Shown: positions 7,233 through 16,680 of the stretch, piece by piece
How positions within the stretch are numbered: the stretch's first letter is position 1
Layout of the letters: every line of letters begins with the position of its first letter
NCBI RefSeq assembly: GCF_002150765.1
Contig: NZ_MUYM01000091.1
Span: 1 to 60,057 of the forward strand
DNA from: Lentzea kentuckyensis
GTDB taxonomy: Bacteria; Actinomycetota; Actinomycetes; Mycobacteriales; Pseudonocardiaceae
Direction: 5' to 3'
Length of the DNA: 60,057 bases
The notes under the pieces: generated by a model
Told to the model about the DNA's origin: nothing
Seen by the model: the letters and a program-made list of their open reading frames with translations, nothing else
Database searches by the model: none
Made by a program: the position numbers and the translations under genes

Positions 7233-9214
7233 CGGTCGTCAAGTCCCCTTCGGACAGCGCCGGGCGCGATGACGTCCTTGTCCCTGACCTTCACCGACGA
7301 CTCGAGCTGCCACGGCACACTGGTCACCATCACACCCGGCTGGAAAAGCAGCCTTCCCTTGAGCCGCAACGCGCTCTGGTTGTGCAGCAGCTGCTCCCAC
7401 CAGTGGCCGACGACGTACTCGGGGATGAACACCGTAACAACGTCGCGCGGGTTGTCCGACTTGACGCGCTTGACGTAGTCGAGAACGGGCTTGGTGATCT
7501 CCCGGTAGGGCGACTCGATCACCTTCAACGGGATCTTGAAGTTCTCCTTCTCCCACTCCAGCACGAGCTGGCGGGTGTCGCCGTCGTCGACGTTGACCGT
7601 GACGGCCTCCAGCACGTCCGGCCGCGTGGCCTTGGCGTAGGACAACGCCCTCAACGTCGGCATGTGCAGTTTGGACACCAGCACCATCGCGTGGTTGCGC
7701 GCCGGCATCGTGCGCACGCGCTCCTGCTTGCGCAGCTCCTCGGCGACGGTGTCGTAGTGCTTGCGGATCGCCGTCATCAACGCGTAGATGGCGGCCATCG
7801 CGGCGATGGCGATCCACGCGCCCTTGGTGAACTTGGTGATCAGCACGACGATCAGCACCGTCGCGGTCATGACGAGACCGAACGTGTTGATCGCCTGCGA
7901 GCGGCGCATCCGGGAGCGCGCCTGGACGTCGGTCTCGGACTTGAGCAGCCGCTTCCAGTGCCTGATCATGCCGAGCTGGCTCAGCGTGAACGACACGAAC
8001 ACGCCGACGATGTAGAGCTGGATCAGCCGGGTGACCTCGGCGTCGAACGCGATCACCAGCACGACCGCGAAGCCGGCCAGGAAGAGGATGCCGTTGGAGA
8101 ACGCCAGCCGGTCGCCGCGGGTGTGCAGTTGGCGCGGCAGGTAGCGGTCCTGGGCGAGGATCGAGCCGAGCACCGGGAAGCCGTTGAACGCGGTGTTCGC
8201 CGCGAGCACCAGGATCAGCGCCGTGACGGCGGTGATGAAGAAGAAGCCCGCCGGGAAGTTGCTGAAGACGGCGTGCGCGACCTGCGCCACCATCGTCTTC
8301 TGCTCGTAGCCCTCCGGGGCGTTCGCGATCTGGTCCTTCGGGAACTCGGCCATCCGCACGTCGGTCAGCTGGGCGAGCACGATCAGGCCCATCAGCATGG
8401 TGACCGAGATGGCGCCCATCATCAGCAGCGTCGTGGCGGCGTTGCGGGACTTCGGCTTGCGGAACGCGGGCACGCCGTTGCTGATCGCCTCGACACCCGT
8501 GAGCGCCGCACAGCCAGATGAGAACGCACGCAGCACGAGGAACACGAACGCGAGGCCCATCAGGTGGTCCTGCTCGGCGTGGATCTCGAAACCGGAACTC
8601 TCCGCACGCATCTCGTCACCCAGGACGAACCCGCGGAACAGGCCCCACGCGATCAGGACCATGATGCCGATCATGAACGCGTAGGTGGGGATCGCGAACG
8701 CGCTGCCGGACTCGCGGATGCCGCGCAGGTTGATCGCTGTGAGAACGACGATCGCGGCCACCGCGAACAACGCCTTGTGCTCCGCGACGAACGGGATGGC
8801 CGACCCGATGTTCGCCGCCGCCGCCGAGATCGACACGGCGACCGTGAGGATGTAGTCCACGAGCAGGGCGCTCGCCACGGTGAGCCCCGCTCTGCGGCCG
8901 AGGTTGACCGTCGCGACCTCGTAGTCGCCGCCTCCGGACGGGTAGGCGTGCACGTTCTGGCGGTAGCTGGCGACCACGGTGAGCATGACCACGACGACCG
9001 CGACACCCACCCAGGGAGCCAGCGCGTAGGCGCTCAGCCCCGCCACCGACAGCATCAGGAAGATCTCCTCCGGCGCGTACGCGACCGACGACATGGCGTC
9101 GGAGGCGAACACCGGGAGGGCGATGCGTTTGGGCAGCAGGGTGTGCGCGAGGCGATCACTGCGGAACGGCCGTCCGACCAGGAGGCGTTTGGCAGCGGTG
9201 GCGAGCTTGGACAC
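7229..9214 (-). CDS. kimA: KimA-like potassium importer (APC superfamily)
   Basis: A 661-aa APC-superfamily transporter with about 12 membrane helices (roughly 30-460) and a 200-residue cytosolic tail. Stretches such as SSDAMSSVAYA-like FASDAMSSVAYAPEE, LLVDYILTVAVSISA, FSSGCAALTGVEAISN and LILVLAANTAFNGFP closely resemble my recollection of Bacillus KimA (YdaO), a high-affinity K+/H+ symporter, more than amino-acid permeases. Divergence from two RCK proteins (82-base gap) strengthens a potassium role. Orthologs (Rv2690c position) are usually annotated only as amino-acid permeases. I took GTG 9214; the open frame extends on through the divergent gene. The ribosome site is weak, so the start is uncertain. 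Confidence 0.8.
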   Translation of the reverse strand: MSKLATAAKRLLVGRPFRSDRLAHTLLPKRIALPVFASDAMSSVAYAPEEIFLMLSVAGLSAYALAPWVGVAVVVVMLTVVASYRQNVHAYPSGGGDYEVATVNLGRRAGLTVASALLVDYILTVAVSISAAAANIGSAIPFVAEHKALFAVAAIVVLTAINLRGIRESGSAFAIPTYAFMIGIMVLIAWGLFRGFVLGDEMRAESSGFEIHAEQDHLMGLAFVFLVLRAFSSGCAALTGVEAISNGVPAFRKPKSRNAATTLLMMGAISVTMLMGLIVLAQLTDVRMAEFPKDQIANAPEGYEQKTMVAQVAHAVFSNFPAGFFFITAVTALILVLAANTAFNGFPVLGSILAQDRYLPRQLHTRGDRLAFSNGILFLAGFAVVLVIAFDAEVTRLIQLYIVGVFVSFTLSQLGMIRHWKRLLKSETDVQARSRMRRSQAINTFGLVMTATVLIVVLITKFTKGAWIAIAAMAAIYALMTAIRKHYDTVAEELRKQERVRTMPARNHAMVLVSKLHMPTLRALSYAKATRPDVLEAVTVNVDDGDTRQLVLEWEKENFKIPLKVIESPYREITKPVLDYVKRVKSDNPRDVVTVFIPEYVVGHWWEQLLHNQSALRLKGRLLFQPGVMVTSVPWQLESSVKVRDKDVIAPGAVRRGLDDR

Positions 9215-9296
9215 GGCCAGAGCGTAAGGGGTCCGCTCACCGGGACGGGCTAATGCTCGGTAGGTTCTGCGCAGAGTTCGCCTGAGGAGGCATGTC

Positions 9297-9959
9297 GTGC
9301 ACGTGGTGATCATGGGGTGTGGCCGGGTGGGAGCCTCCCTGGCCAGGGCCTTGGAGCGGCTCGACCACCAGGTCGCCGTGATCGACAAGGACCCGCAGTC
9401 GTTCCGGAGGCTCGGCAGCGACTTCCACGGGCAGCAGGTCGTGGGCAACGGTTTCGACCGCAACGTCCTGATCGAGGCCGGGGTCGAGCGCGCGGGCGCG
9501 TTCGCGGCGGTCTCCAGCGGCGACAACTCGAACATCATCTCGGCGCGGGTCGCGCGCGAGACGTTCGGCGTCGAACACGTCGTCGCCCGCATCTACGACC
9601 ACAAGCGTGCCGCCGTGTACGAGCGGCTGGGCATCCCGACCGTGGCGACGGTGCCGTGGTCGACCGACCGCTTCCTGCGGATGTTGCTGCCCGAGGGCGC
9701 GGCGACCGCGTGGCGCGACCCGTCCGGCACCGTGGCGGTGCTGCCGATCGAGGTCTCCGAGGACTGGGTCGGGCGCCCCGTGTTCGAGCTGGAGGGCGCG
9801 ATCGGCGCGCGCGTGGCGTTCCTGATGCGGTTCGGCACGGGCGTGCTGCCGGACGCGAAGACCATCGTGCAGGCCGACGACACCATCTACGTGGCGGCGC
9901 TGTCCGGCACGATCACCGACGTCGCGGCGGCGGCGCTGCAGGCACCGGAGGAGAGCTGA
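9297..9959 (+). CDS. ceoB: TrkA-family RCK potassium regulator (CeoB-like)
   Basis: A 220-aa cytosolic regulator of K+ transport with an N-terminal Rossmann RCK_N domain (GCGRVGASLARAL, residues 7-19; acidic VIDKD after strand 2) and a C-terminal RCK_C domain (about 140-215, ending DDTIYVAALSG). Such proteins bind NAD(H), ATP/ADP or c-di-AMP and gate channels or symporters. GTG 9297 follows GAGGAGG by 6 bases; an ATG at 9292 is out of frame. It is co-transcribed with a second RCK gene (1-base overlap) and matches the Rv2691/Rv2692 pair. No Trk channel subunit is in the window; the divergent KimA-like permease is the nearest candidate partner. Confidence 0.92.
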   Translation: MHVVIMGCGRVGASLARALERLDHQVAVIDKDPQSFRRLGSDFHGQQVVGNGFDRNVLIEAGVERAGAFAAVSSGDNSNIISARVARETFGVEHVVARIYDHKRAAVYERLGIPTVATVPWSTDRFLRMLLPEGAATAWRDPSGTVAVLPIEVSEDWVGRPVFELEGAIGARVAFLMRFGTGVLPDAKTIVQADDTIYVAALSGTITDVAAAALQAPEES

Positions 9960-10615
9960 TGCGGGTCGCGATCGCGGGGGCGGGCGCCGTCGGGCGGTCC
10001 ATCGCGCAGGAGCTCGTGCAGGACGGGCACCAGGTCATGCTGATCGAGCGGGACCGGGCGCACTTCGACCCGAACTCCGTCGAGCAGGCCGAGTGGGTGC
10101 AGGCCGACGCGTGCGAATTGTCCTCTTTGGAGGACGCGGGCATGCAGCTGTGCGACGTGGTGATCGCCGCGACCGGTGACGACAAGGTCAACCTCGTGGT
10201 GTCGCTTCTGGCCAAGACCGAGTTCGCGGTGCGTCGCGTCGTCGCGCGCGTGAACGACCCGGCGAACGAGTGGCTCTTCACGGAGTCGTGGGGCGTTGAC
10301 GTCGCCGTGTCGACGCCACGGCTGTTGGCCGCCATGGTCGAGGAGTCCGTGACGATCGGTGACGTCGTGCGGCTGCTGACGTTGCGGCAGGGGCAGGCGA
10401 ACCTCGTGGAGATCACGCTCGACGAGTCGACGCCGTTCGCCGGCCGGGCGGTCTCCGAGCTGACGCTGCCGCGCGACGCCGCGCTGGTCACGATCCTGCG
10501 CGGCGGGCGGGTCATCGTGCCGCAGCCGGACGACACGCTCGAGGGCGGCGACGAACTGTTGTTCGTCACCACCGCCGCGGTCGAGCAGGACATCAAGACC
10601 GCGCTCGGGTACTGA
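9959..10615 (+). CDS. ceoC: TrkA-family RCK potassium regulator (CeoC-like)
   Basis: Second RCK protein (218 aa): GAGAVGRSIAQEL dinucleotide loop at residues 7-19, VMLIERD at the end of strand 2, and an RCK_C domain from about 138 (RAVSELTLPRDAALVTILRGG). The start ATG overlaps the previous stop in TGATG, indicating translational coupling and probably stoichiometric production of a CeoB/CeoC hetero-oligomer. The open frame runs upstream inside ceoB, but homology begins exactly at this ATG. In M. tuberculosis the next gene is the DUF3159 gene; here about 7.2 kb of other genes intervene. Confidence 0.92.
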   Translation: MRVAIAGAGAVGRSIAQELVQDGHQVMLIERDRAHFDPNSVEQAEWVQADACELSSLEDAGMQLCDVVIAATGDDKVNLVVSLLAKTEFAVRRVVARVNDPANEWLFTESWGVDVAVSTPRLLAAMVEESVTIGDVVRLLTLRQGQANLVEITLDESTPFAGRAVSELTLPRDAALVTILRGGRVIVPQPDDTLEGGDELLFVTTAAVEQDIKTALGY

Positions 10616-10694
10616 TGATCGGCAAACGGGGCCGGGTGACCGGCAGGGTCGGACCCGGCCTCGTGGGCGAGGTGATGATCGCGGTGCGATTCAG

Positions 10695-11390
10695 GTGCTG
10701 TTCCTGCTTCTGCGCGCGTCGTGGCGGGTCGCGGAGCCCAACGAGGCGTTGATCTTCTCCGGGTTGGGCGCGCGCGGGCTGCGCGAGACGGCCGACAGCA
10801 TGACGTTCAAGATCGTCACCGGCAAGGGCGTGCTGGTGCTGCCCGGTTTCCAGACCGCGCGCCGGCCCTCGCTCGACACACGGGTCGCCGACCTGCAGGC
10901 GCAGGTCCGCAAGCCGGGCGACGCCGAACGGGACGCGCAGATCGCCTGTGCCGAGGCACAGGCCAGGGAGATCGAGCTGCGGGCGGCGGCCGACGCGACG
11001 CGGGTCAAGGCCGCGGCCGTGGCGGAAGCGGAGGCGACGCGAGCCACCGGTGAGGCCGAAGCGATCGCGGCGAAGGCACGCGGCCTCGCCGAGGCGGAGG
11101 CGATCAGCGCGCGGTCGTCGGCGCTGGCCGAGAACCCCGACGCGGTCGTCGCCCAGCAGCTCGCGGAGAAGTGGCCGGAGATCGTGGAGGCCGCGTCGAA
11201 GGCGTTCGGCAACGTCGACCACATGGTCGTCTTCAACGGTGCCGACGGGGTGTCGGACCTGCTGACCAAGGCGCTCTCGCTGGGAGGACCGGGACTCGGG
11301 CTGGCCCGTCAGCTGATGGACGCCATGCACGCGCCCACCGACCCGGCGGAGAACTCGGCGAACGGCCTTCCGGCGAAGTTCACCGCCTGA
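10695..11390 (+). CDS. Flotillin-like protein with large internal in-frame deletion
   Basis: The first 60 or so residues match the flotillin N-terminus (RASWRVAEPNEALIFSGLG; MTFKIVTGKGVLVLPGFQ) and the last 150 match its C-terminal coiled coil and tail (AEAEAISARSSALAEN; VAQQLAEKWPEIVEAA; LGGPGLGLARQLM). Between DTRVADLQ and AQVRKPGDAERD the central PHB domain and first half of the coiled coil, some 230-250 residues in normal flotillins (about 480 aa), are missing, yet the frame is open (231 aa). The N-terminal membrane helix is also shortened. It is probably a non-functional deletion derivative, unless the helical tail still assembles. GTG 10695 has no strong ribosome site. Confidence 0.75.
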   Translation: MLFLLLRASWRVAEPNEALIFSGLGARGLRETADSMTFKIVTGKGVLVLPGFQTARRPSLDTRVADLQAQVRKPGDAERDAQIACAEAQAREIELRAAADATRVKAAAVAEAEATRATGEAEAIAAKARGLAEAEAISARSSALAENPDAVVAQQLAEKWPEIVEAASKAFGNVDHMVVFNGADGVSDLLTKALSLGGPGLGLARQLMDAMHAPTDPAENSANGLPAKFTA

Positions 11391-11516
11391 CACGGCTCGT
11401 CCAGCGGACCCCGATTTCGGCACCAAAGGCATCCTTTGGGCTTCCCGCGGTGTCGTTCTGAGCATGACCGTGCTCAACTGGGGTATCTGCGCAACGGAAG
11501 CGAGCACTTACCAGCT

Positions 11517-14060
11517 GTGAGCGATCAGTTGCCCCTGGTCGGGCGCGAGGGTGAGCTGCGGGCCGCGCTGCGGGCGCTGGCCGGGGATGGCGCGGTGCTG
11601 CTGTCGGGTCCGCCAGGGGTCGGCAAGACCCGCCTGGCCGCGGAGGTGCTCGCAGCCGCACCGCATCCCGCCGTGCGGTGCTACGCCACGGTCGCCACGT
11701 CCCGGATTCCGCTCGGTGCGATCGCGTCGCTCGTCCCCACCGACCTGCCTGCCTTCGCGGGGACGATCCTGCCGTCGTCGTCTGTGCGTGCCGCAGCCGA
11801 ACACCTCTCTCGTGGCGGTCGGCGGGTGTTGTCGATCGATGACGCACATCTGCTCGACGACGCGTCGTTGTTGGTGTTGCAGCACGTCGTGAGGCACAGG
11901 CTGACGCGTGTCGTCTGCACGGCGCGGCCTGGGTGGGGCGCGGAGGGACTGACCGTCGTCCACGTCGACGCGCTCGACCAGGAACGCGCGGACACGTTGC
12001 TGAGGTCCGCTCTTGGCGGGCCCGCGGACGCGTCGACCCGGCACCTGGTGTGGGCGAACAGCCAGGGCAATCCGTTGTACCTCAAGGAACTCGTGGCGGC
12101 CGGGGTGCACTCGGGCGCGCTCACCGAGACCGAGGGCGGCTGGAACTGGAGCGGGCCGCTGGAGCTGTCCGGGCGGCTCGCCGAGCTCGTCGACCTGACG
12201 CTGGGCCGGCTCGCGGAACCGCAACGGCGGGCGCTGGAGCTGCTCGCGTACGGGGAGCCGTTGGAACCGGAGCTGATGCCGGTACCTGCCGATCTCGTGG
12301 ACATGGGGTTCGTGCGCATCGGTGACGACGGACGCGCGCGTGTCGCACATCCGCTCTACAGCGCGCGTCTGCGGGCGACGTGTCCGACGTTGAGAGCCCG
12401 CGCGCATCGTCGGGCGCTGGCGGACCGGTTGGAGGCGGAGGGCGCGGACCGGCCCGGTGACGCGGTGCGGGTCGCGACGTGGCGGCTCGACAGCGGGACG
12501 GCCGAGTCGCCGGACGTGCTCGCGCGGGCCGCCGAGCAGGCGCTGTCCGCGCAGGACTGGGAGCTGGCCGAACGGCTCTCGCGCGCGGCGGCGGCCCGTG
12601 GGGCGACCTCACGCGTGGGGCTCGTGCTCGGGCTCGTGCTGATGTACCAGCGTCAGTGCGCGCAGGCCGAGGAGGTGCTCGCCGAGACGATGGCGGCGGG
12701 CGGCGACATGCTCACCGTGATCCAGGTGGGCTGCACACGCGCGTTCAACCTGTTCTTCGGTCTCGGTGACGAGGACGCGGCGGTGGCGGTGCTGGACGAG
12801 GTCACCGCGCGGGAGCTGCCGGCCGAGCTGGAGCACGCGGTGTTGTTCTTCGCGCTGACGTTCGCGCTGGAGGCCGCGCCGTTGCGGATCGCGCGGCTCG
12901 GCGGCGAGCTGCTGATCGCCGAGGGCGGCTGGGCGGAGACGGCGGGGCGGCAGGTGCTGGCGTTCGCCGACCAGTTCGCCGGCCGCTACACCGAGGCGAT
13001 CGCGCGGATCGAGGACAACCACGAGGCCGTGATGGCGACGGCAGGGCGGTTCCCGTCGCTGATCAACGCGGCGACCGGGGTGCGCAACGAGAGCATCCTG
13101 CGCTGCGGCGATCTGGCGGGCGCGGAGTCGCGGGCCGCGCAAGCGCTGGCGGAGGTGATCGAGGAGGACCGCTGGTCGGTCACCCAGGTGCCGCCGCGGG
13201 TGTTGCTGAGCCAGAGTGCGCGGTTGCGCGGTCAGGCCGCTTCGGCCGTGCGGATCACCGCCGAGGGTGTTCCCGAGTCCGGCGTGCTGCCGATGATGTG
13301 GGACGTGCTGCTGCTGGCCGAGTTCGCCGCTGGTGCCGCGTTGCAGGGTCAGTCCGAACGTGCGGAACGGGCGTTGGCGCGCGCTGAGGCCGGGTTGCGG
13401 CCCGCGTGGCGGATCGCGCGATTCGCCGTGGAAGCCGCACGGTCGTGGGTGCTTGCTGGCAGTGGGCGCGTCAACGAGGCGATGCAGGTCGCTCTGGACA
13501 ACGCCGCGACGGCCCGTGCGCACGGCGCGCACTCTGAGGAGATCGTGTCTCTGCACGACGCCGCACGGTTCGGTGCGGACACCTCGCCGCGTTTGTTGGA
13601 ACTGGCGAAATCGCGCCGAGACCCGCTGACGACCGCATACGCCTCGCACGCCCAGGCGCGCGCGTTGCGTGACCCGGCGGGGCTGGAGGGGGTGGCGGCG
13701 GCGTTCACGGCGTGCGGCGCGACTCTGTACGCGGCCGAGGCGCTCGCGGAGGCCAGCAGGTTGTCCCGGCTGCACGACCGGCCGCGTGACGCGGACAGGC
13801 TGGAGCGGCAGGCGTCGGCGCTCGCGGAGTCGTTCGACGGCGCGACGACGCCTGGTCTGGTGGTGACGAGCACGCTCGCCGCGCTGACGCCGCGTCAGCT
13901 GGAGATCGCACGTCTGGCCGTGACGGGGCTGACGAACGTGGAGATCGCAGAGCGGTTGGCGATCGCCAAGCGCACGGTGGACAACCATCTGCACACGACC
14001 TACGCGGCGGTGGGTGTCACCGGACGGGGTGGACTGCGGGCGCTGTTCGGCCAGGGATGA
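11517..14060 (+). CDS. LAL-type LuxR-family transcriptional regulator
   Basis: A large ATP-binding LuxR regulator (847 aa from GTG 11517). The AAA/NB-ARC-like N-terminus has Walker A GPPGVGKTRLA (about 36-46) and Walker B-like VLSIDDAHLLDD; a long TPR-like helical middle follows; the C-terminus is a LuxR helix-turn-helix (LTPRQLEIARLAVTGLTNVE, then IAERLAIAKRTVDNHLH). LAL proteins are usually pathway activators in actinomycetes. A paralog follows after 10 bases. The frame is open to 11436 with a TTG, but homology starts at LVGREGEL just after this GTG. Inducer and targets are unknown. Confidence 0.88.
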   Translation: MSDQLPLVGREGELRAALRALAGDGAVLLSGPPGVGKTRLAAEVLAAAPHPAVRCYATVATSRIPLGAIASLVPTDLPAFAGTILPSSSVRAAAEHLSRGGRRVLSIDDAHLLDDASLLVLQHVVRHRLTRVVCTARPGWGAEGLTVVHVDALDQERADTLLRSALGGPADASTRHLVWANSQGNPLYLKELVAAGVHSGALTETEGGWNWSGPLELSGRLAELVDLTLGRLAEPQRRALELLAYGEPLEPELMPVPADLVDMGFVRIGDDGRARVAHPLYSARLRATCPTLRARAHRRALADRLEAEGADRPGDAVRVATWRLDSGTAESPDVLARAAEQALSAQDWELAERLSRAAAARGATSRVGLVLGLVLMYQRQCAQAEEVLAETMAAGGDMLTVIQVGCTRAFNLFFGLGDEDAAVAVLDEVTARELPAELEHAVLFFALTFALEAAPLRIARLGGELLIAEGGWAETAGRQVLAFADQFAGRYTEAIARIEDNHEAVMATAGRFPSLINAATGVRNESILRCGDLAGAESRAAQALAEVIEEDRWSVTQVPPRVLLSQSARLRGQAASAVRITAEGVPESGVLPMMWDVLLLAEFAAGAALQGQSERAERALARAEAGLRPAWRIARFAVEAARSWVLAGSGRVNEAMQVALDNAATARAHGAHSEEIVSLHDAARFGADTSPRLLELAKSRRDPLTTAYASHAQARALRDPAGLEGVAAAFTACGATLYAAEALAEASRLSRLHDRPRDADRLERQASALAESFDGATTPGLVVTSTLAALTPRQLEIARLAVTGLTNVEIAERLAIAKRTVDNHLHTTYAAVGVTGRGGLRALFGQG

Positions 14061-14070
14061 GGGCGAAACG

Positions 14071-16665
14071 ATGTGCGCGGTGGACCGGAACTTCGGCACA
14101 CTGCGAGTTGTGTGGCCGTTCGTGGGCAGGGTGCGTGAGCTGGAGGACGTGATGTCCGCGCTCACCTCGGCAGACGCGAAGGGCGCCGCGCTCGTCGGAC
14201 CCGCCGGAGTCGGCAAGACACGGCTCGCGGACGAGGTCGTGGCACGGCTGGAGGAGTCCGGCTGCACCGTGCGGCGCTGCTACGCGACCGTGGCGACGTC
14301 GTCGATCCCGTTCGGGGCGCTGGCCGCGATGCTGCCGGCCGACATGCGCACCGCGAACCCGCTGGGCCGTGCCGTCGAGCAACTGGTGGCCGAGCCGCAG
14401 CCGTTGGCGATCGTGGTGGACGACGCGCACCTGCTCGACGACGCCTCCATCGGGTTGCTGCACCACGTGATCCGGCACGGGTTCGCGCGGGTGCTGGTGA
14501 CCTCGCGGCCCGGTGAGCGTGCGGAGCTGTGGCAGGAGGGGCTGCTGCGGCGTTATCCGTTGGGCGACCTGTCGCGGGGCGAGGCCGATCTCCTGCTGGA
14601 ACGGGCGTTGGACGGGCCGGTCGACACGCGCTCGGCGGCGTTGCTGTGGTCGGGCAGCGCGGGGAATCCGTTGTATCTCAGGGAACTCGTGGTGTCCGGG
14701 CGCGCGGTGGGGTCGTTGCGCGTGGTCGAGGGGATCTGGTCGTGGCACGGCGCGATCGAGCTCGGCGGGCGGCTCGGCGAGCTCGTGCGGGAGAACCTCG
14801 GCCGGCTGGAACCCTCGCATCGGCACGCGTTGGAACTGCTCGCCTACTCCGAGCCGGTGGAGCTGGACCTGCTGGCGTCGCTGGTGCAGGAGGAGGCGCT
14901 CGACGACCTGGAGACCCGTGCGTTGATCCAGGTCGAGTCGTCGGGGCGTCGCACGGTCGTGCGGCTCGGGCATCCGTTGTACGGCAGCCTGCTCCGCGCG
15001 ACGTGCCCTGAGTTGCGCGCGCAGTCACACCAACGCGCGTTGGCCGCCGGTCTCGAAGCAACGGGCGCACGGCGCCGTGAAGACCTGATGCGCATCGCGA
15101 CGTGGCGACTCGACGGCGGTTCGCCGATCTCGCTGGATCTCCTGGCCGCAGCCGCCGAACAGGCGTGGGCCGCGCGCGACGTGACGCTCGCGGAACGCCT
15201 CTGCCGCGCCGCCGTCGACGCGGGCGGCCTGGGGCGGGTCGGGCACGTGTTCGGTCAGGTGCTGATGTACGGCCGCGCACCGGATCAGGCCGAGGCAACA
15301 CTCGCGGACGTGATGAGCGGACCGTTGTCGGTGGCGGACCTGAGCCGCCTGGGCGCCACCAGGTCCATGAACCTCTACTTCGGACTGGGCGACGCGGACG
15401 CCGCCACCGCGGTGCTCGATTCCGTCGACGTGCCCGGTCTCCCCGACGAGTTGCGGGATTGGCTGAAGGTCGTCCGCACGATGGAGGACGCGCAACATCG
15501 GCACGTGGCCACGGTCCTGGAGCACACGTACCAGCCGCTGGTGCCGCAGCTGTCCATCCACATGCGACGCACCAGGGCGTTGTGCCTCCTGCAAGCCGGC
15601 CGATACGGCGAAGTCGAGCTCGAAGTCGCTGCCTGTGAGGCCTTGGCGTCGGACGACGAGACGCCAACCGCTGACTACGGCGCGCTACGCATGCGCTGCT
15701 TCGCACTGGCGTATGGCGGCCACCTCTCCGAGGCGGAGAGTCTCGCGCTGAAGATGCACGACTCGTTGTTCGACGATTTGGCCTTCACCGGCACGACATC
15801 GCTCTACAGCGTGTTGTCGTTCTGCGCGCGCATGCGTGGCCACGGTTCCCAAGCCTTGCGCCTGGCCCGCGAAGGCAGCCCGAAAACGCCGGTGAGTCCG
15901 CTGATCTTCGACACCATCGCGCTCGCCAGCCTGGCCAGCGCCGCGGCGCTCGTCGGCGACGCCGACCTGGCGACGGAAGCCCTGGCCCGCGCCGAGAAGG
16001 CCCGCCGCCCGGCCTGGCGGCTGACCGGCACAACGGTGTCGGTGGCTCGGTCCTGGGTGCTCGCCGGCACGGGTGACGTCCGCGCCGCCGCAGACGCCGC
16101 GATGGCGGCAGCAGACGAATGCGCCGAACTCGGCGTGCACGGCGGCGAGGCCATGGCCCTGCACGACGCGGCCCGTTTCGGCGTCGACACGTCTCTGCGC
16201 CTGGCGGCCCTCACGTCCTCTATGGACGACCCGATGACCTCGGCCTACACGGCACACGCGACCGCCCTGGCGCACGCCGCACCGACCGTCCTGGAAGCCA
16301 CGGCGACGGACTTCCTGCGCCTCGGCGCCACCCTTTACGCCGCCGAAGCCCTGGCCTCCGCCGCCCGCCTGCACCGAGCCCAGGACAACCCCCGCGCCGC
16401 CTCCCAGGCCTCGGCCCGCCAGGCGTTGCTGATGCGCGACTTCGACGGCGCCCACACCCCTGCCCTGCGCGTCGACGGCCTGACCCACCTGACCCGCCGC
16501 CAGGTGGAGGTGGCCAGGCTCGCGACGTCCGGGCTCACCAACCAGCAGATCGCCGAGAAGCTCCACACCTCGAAGCGCACGGTCGACAATCATCTGCATG
16601 CGATCTACGGCGTGCTCGGCGTGACGGGACGCGACGAACTCCGCACCGTGCTCGGCCCTTCCTGA
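14071..16665 (+). CDS. LAL-type LuxR-family transcriptional regulator (tandem paralog)
   Basis: An 864-aa paralog of the preceding gene with the same architecture: Walker A GPAGVGKTRLA, Walker B AIVVDDAHLLDD, helical middle, and C-terminal LuxR HTH (LTRRQVEVARLATSGLTNQQ, then IAEKLHTSKRTVDNHLH). Shared phrases (RCYATVATS, PLYLRELV or PLYLKELV, LMYGRAPDQAE or LMYQRQCAQAE) show recent tandem duplication. ATG 14071 lies 10 bases after the upstream stop, behind GAGGGCG; a GTG at 14112 is an alternative. The two are probably one transcript. Thirteen bases after its stop an AT-rich palindrome cluster begins. Confidence 0.87.
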   Translation: MCAVDRNFGTLRVVWPFVGRVRELEDVMSALTSADAKGAALVGPAGVGKTRLADEVVARLEESGCTVRRCYATVATSSIPFGALAAMLPADMRTANPLGRAVEQLVAEPQPLAIVVDDAHLLDDASIGLLHHVIRHGFARVLVTSRPGERAELWQEGLLRRYPLGDLSRGEADLLLERALDGPVDTRSAALLWSGSAGNPLYLRELVVSGRAVGSLRVVEGIWSWHGAIELGGRLGELVRENLGRLEPSHRHALELLAYSEPVELDLLASLVQEEALDDLETRALIQVESSGRRTVVRLGHPLYGSLLRATCPELRAQSHQRALAAGLEATGARRREDLMRIATWRLDGGSPISLDLLAAAAEQAWAARDVTLAERLCRAAVDAGGLGRVGHVFGQVLMYGRAPDQAEATLADVMSGPLSVADLSRLGATRSMNLYFGLGDADAATAVLDSVDVPGLPDELRDWLKVVRTMEDAQHRHVATVLEHTYQPLVPQLSIHMRRTRALCLLQAGRYGEVELEVAACEALASDDETPTADYGALRMRCFALAYGGHLSEAESLALKMHDSLFDDLAFTGTTSLYSVLSFCARMRGHGSQALRLAREGSPKTPVSPLIFDTIALASLASAAALVGDADLATEALARAEKARRPAWRLTGTTVSVARSWVLAGTGDVRAAADAAMAAADECAELGVHGGEAMALHDAARFGVDTSLRLAALTSSMDDPMTSAYTAHATALAHAAPTVLEATATDFLRLGATLYAAEALASAARLHRAQDNPRAASQASARQALLMRDFDGAHTPALRVDGLTHLTRRQVEVARLATSGLTNQQIAEKLHTSKRTVDNHLHAIYGVLGVTGRDELRTVLGPS

Positions 16666-16680
16666 CCCACGACGGCAGGC

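Noticed and set aside
9215..9296. c-di-AMP (ydaO) riboswitch ahead of the KimA-like gene
   Set aside because: The divergent gap is only 82 bases, too short for that riboswitch, and no matching structure was seen.
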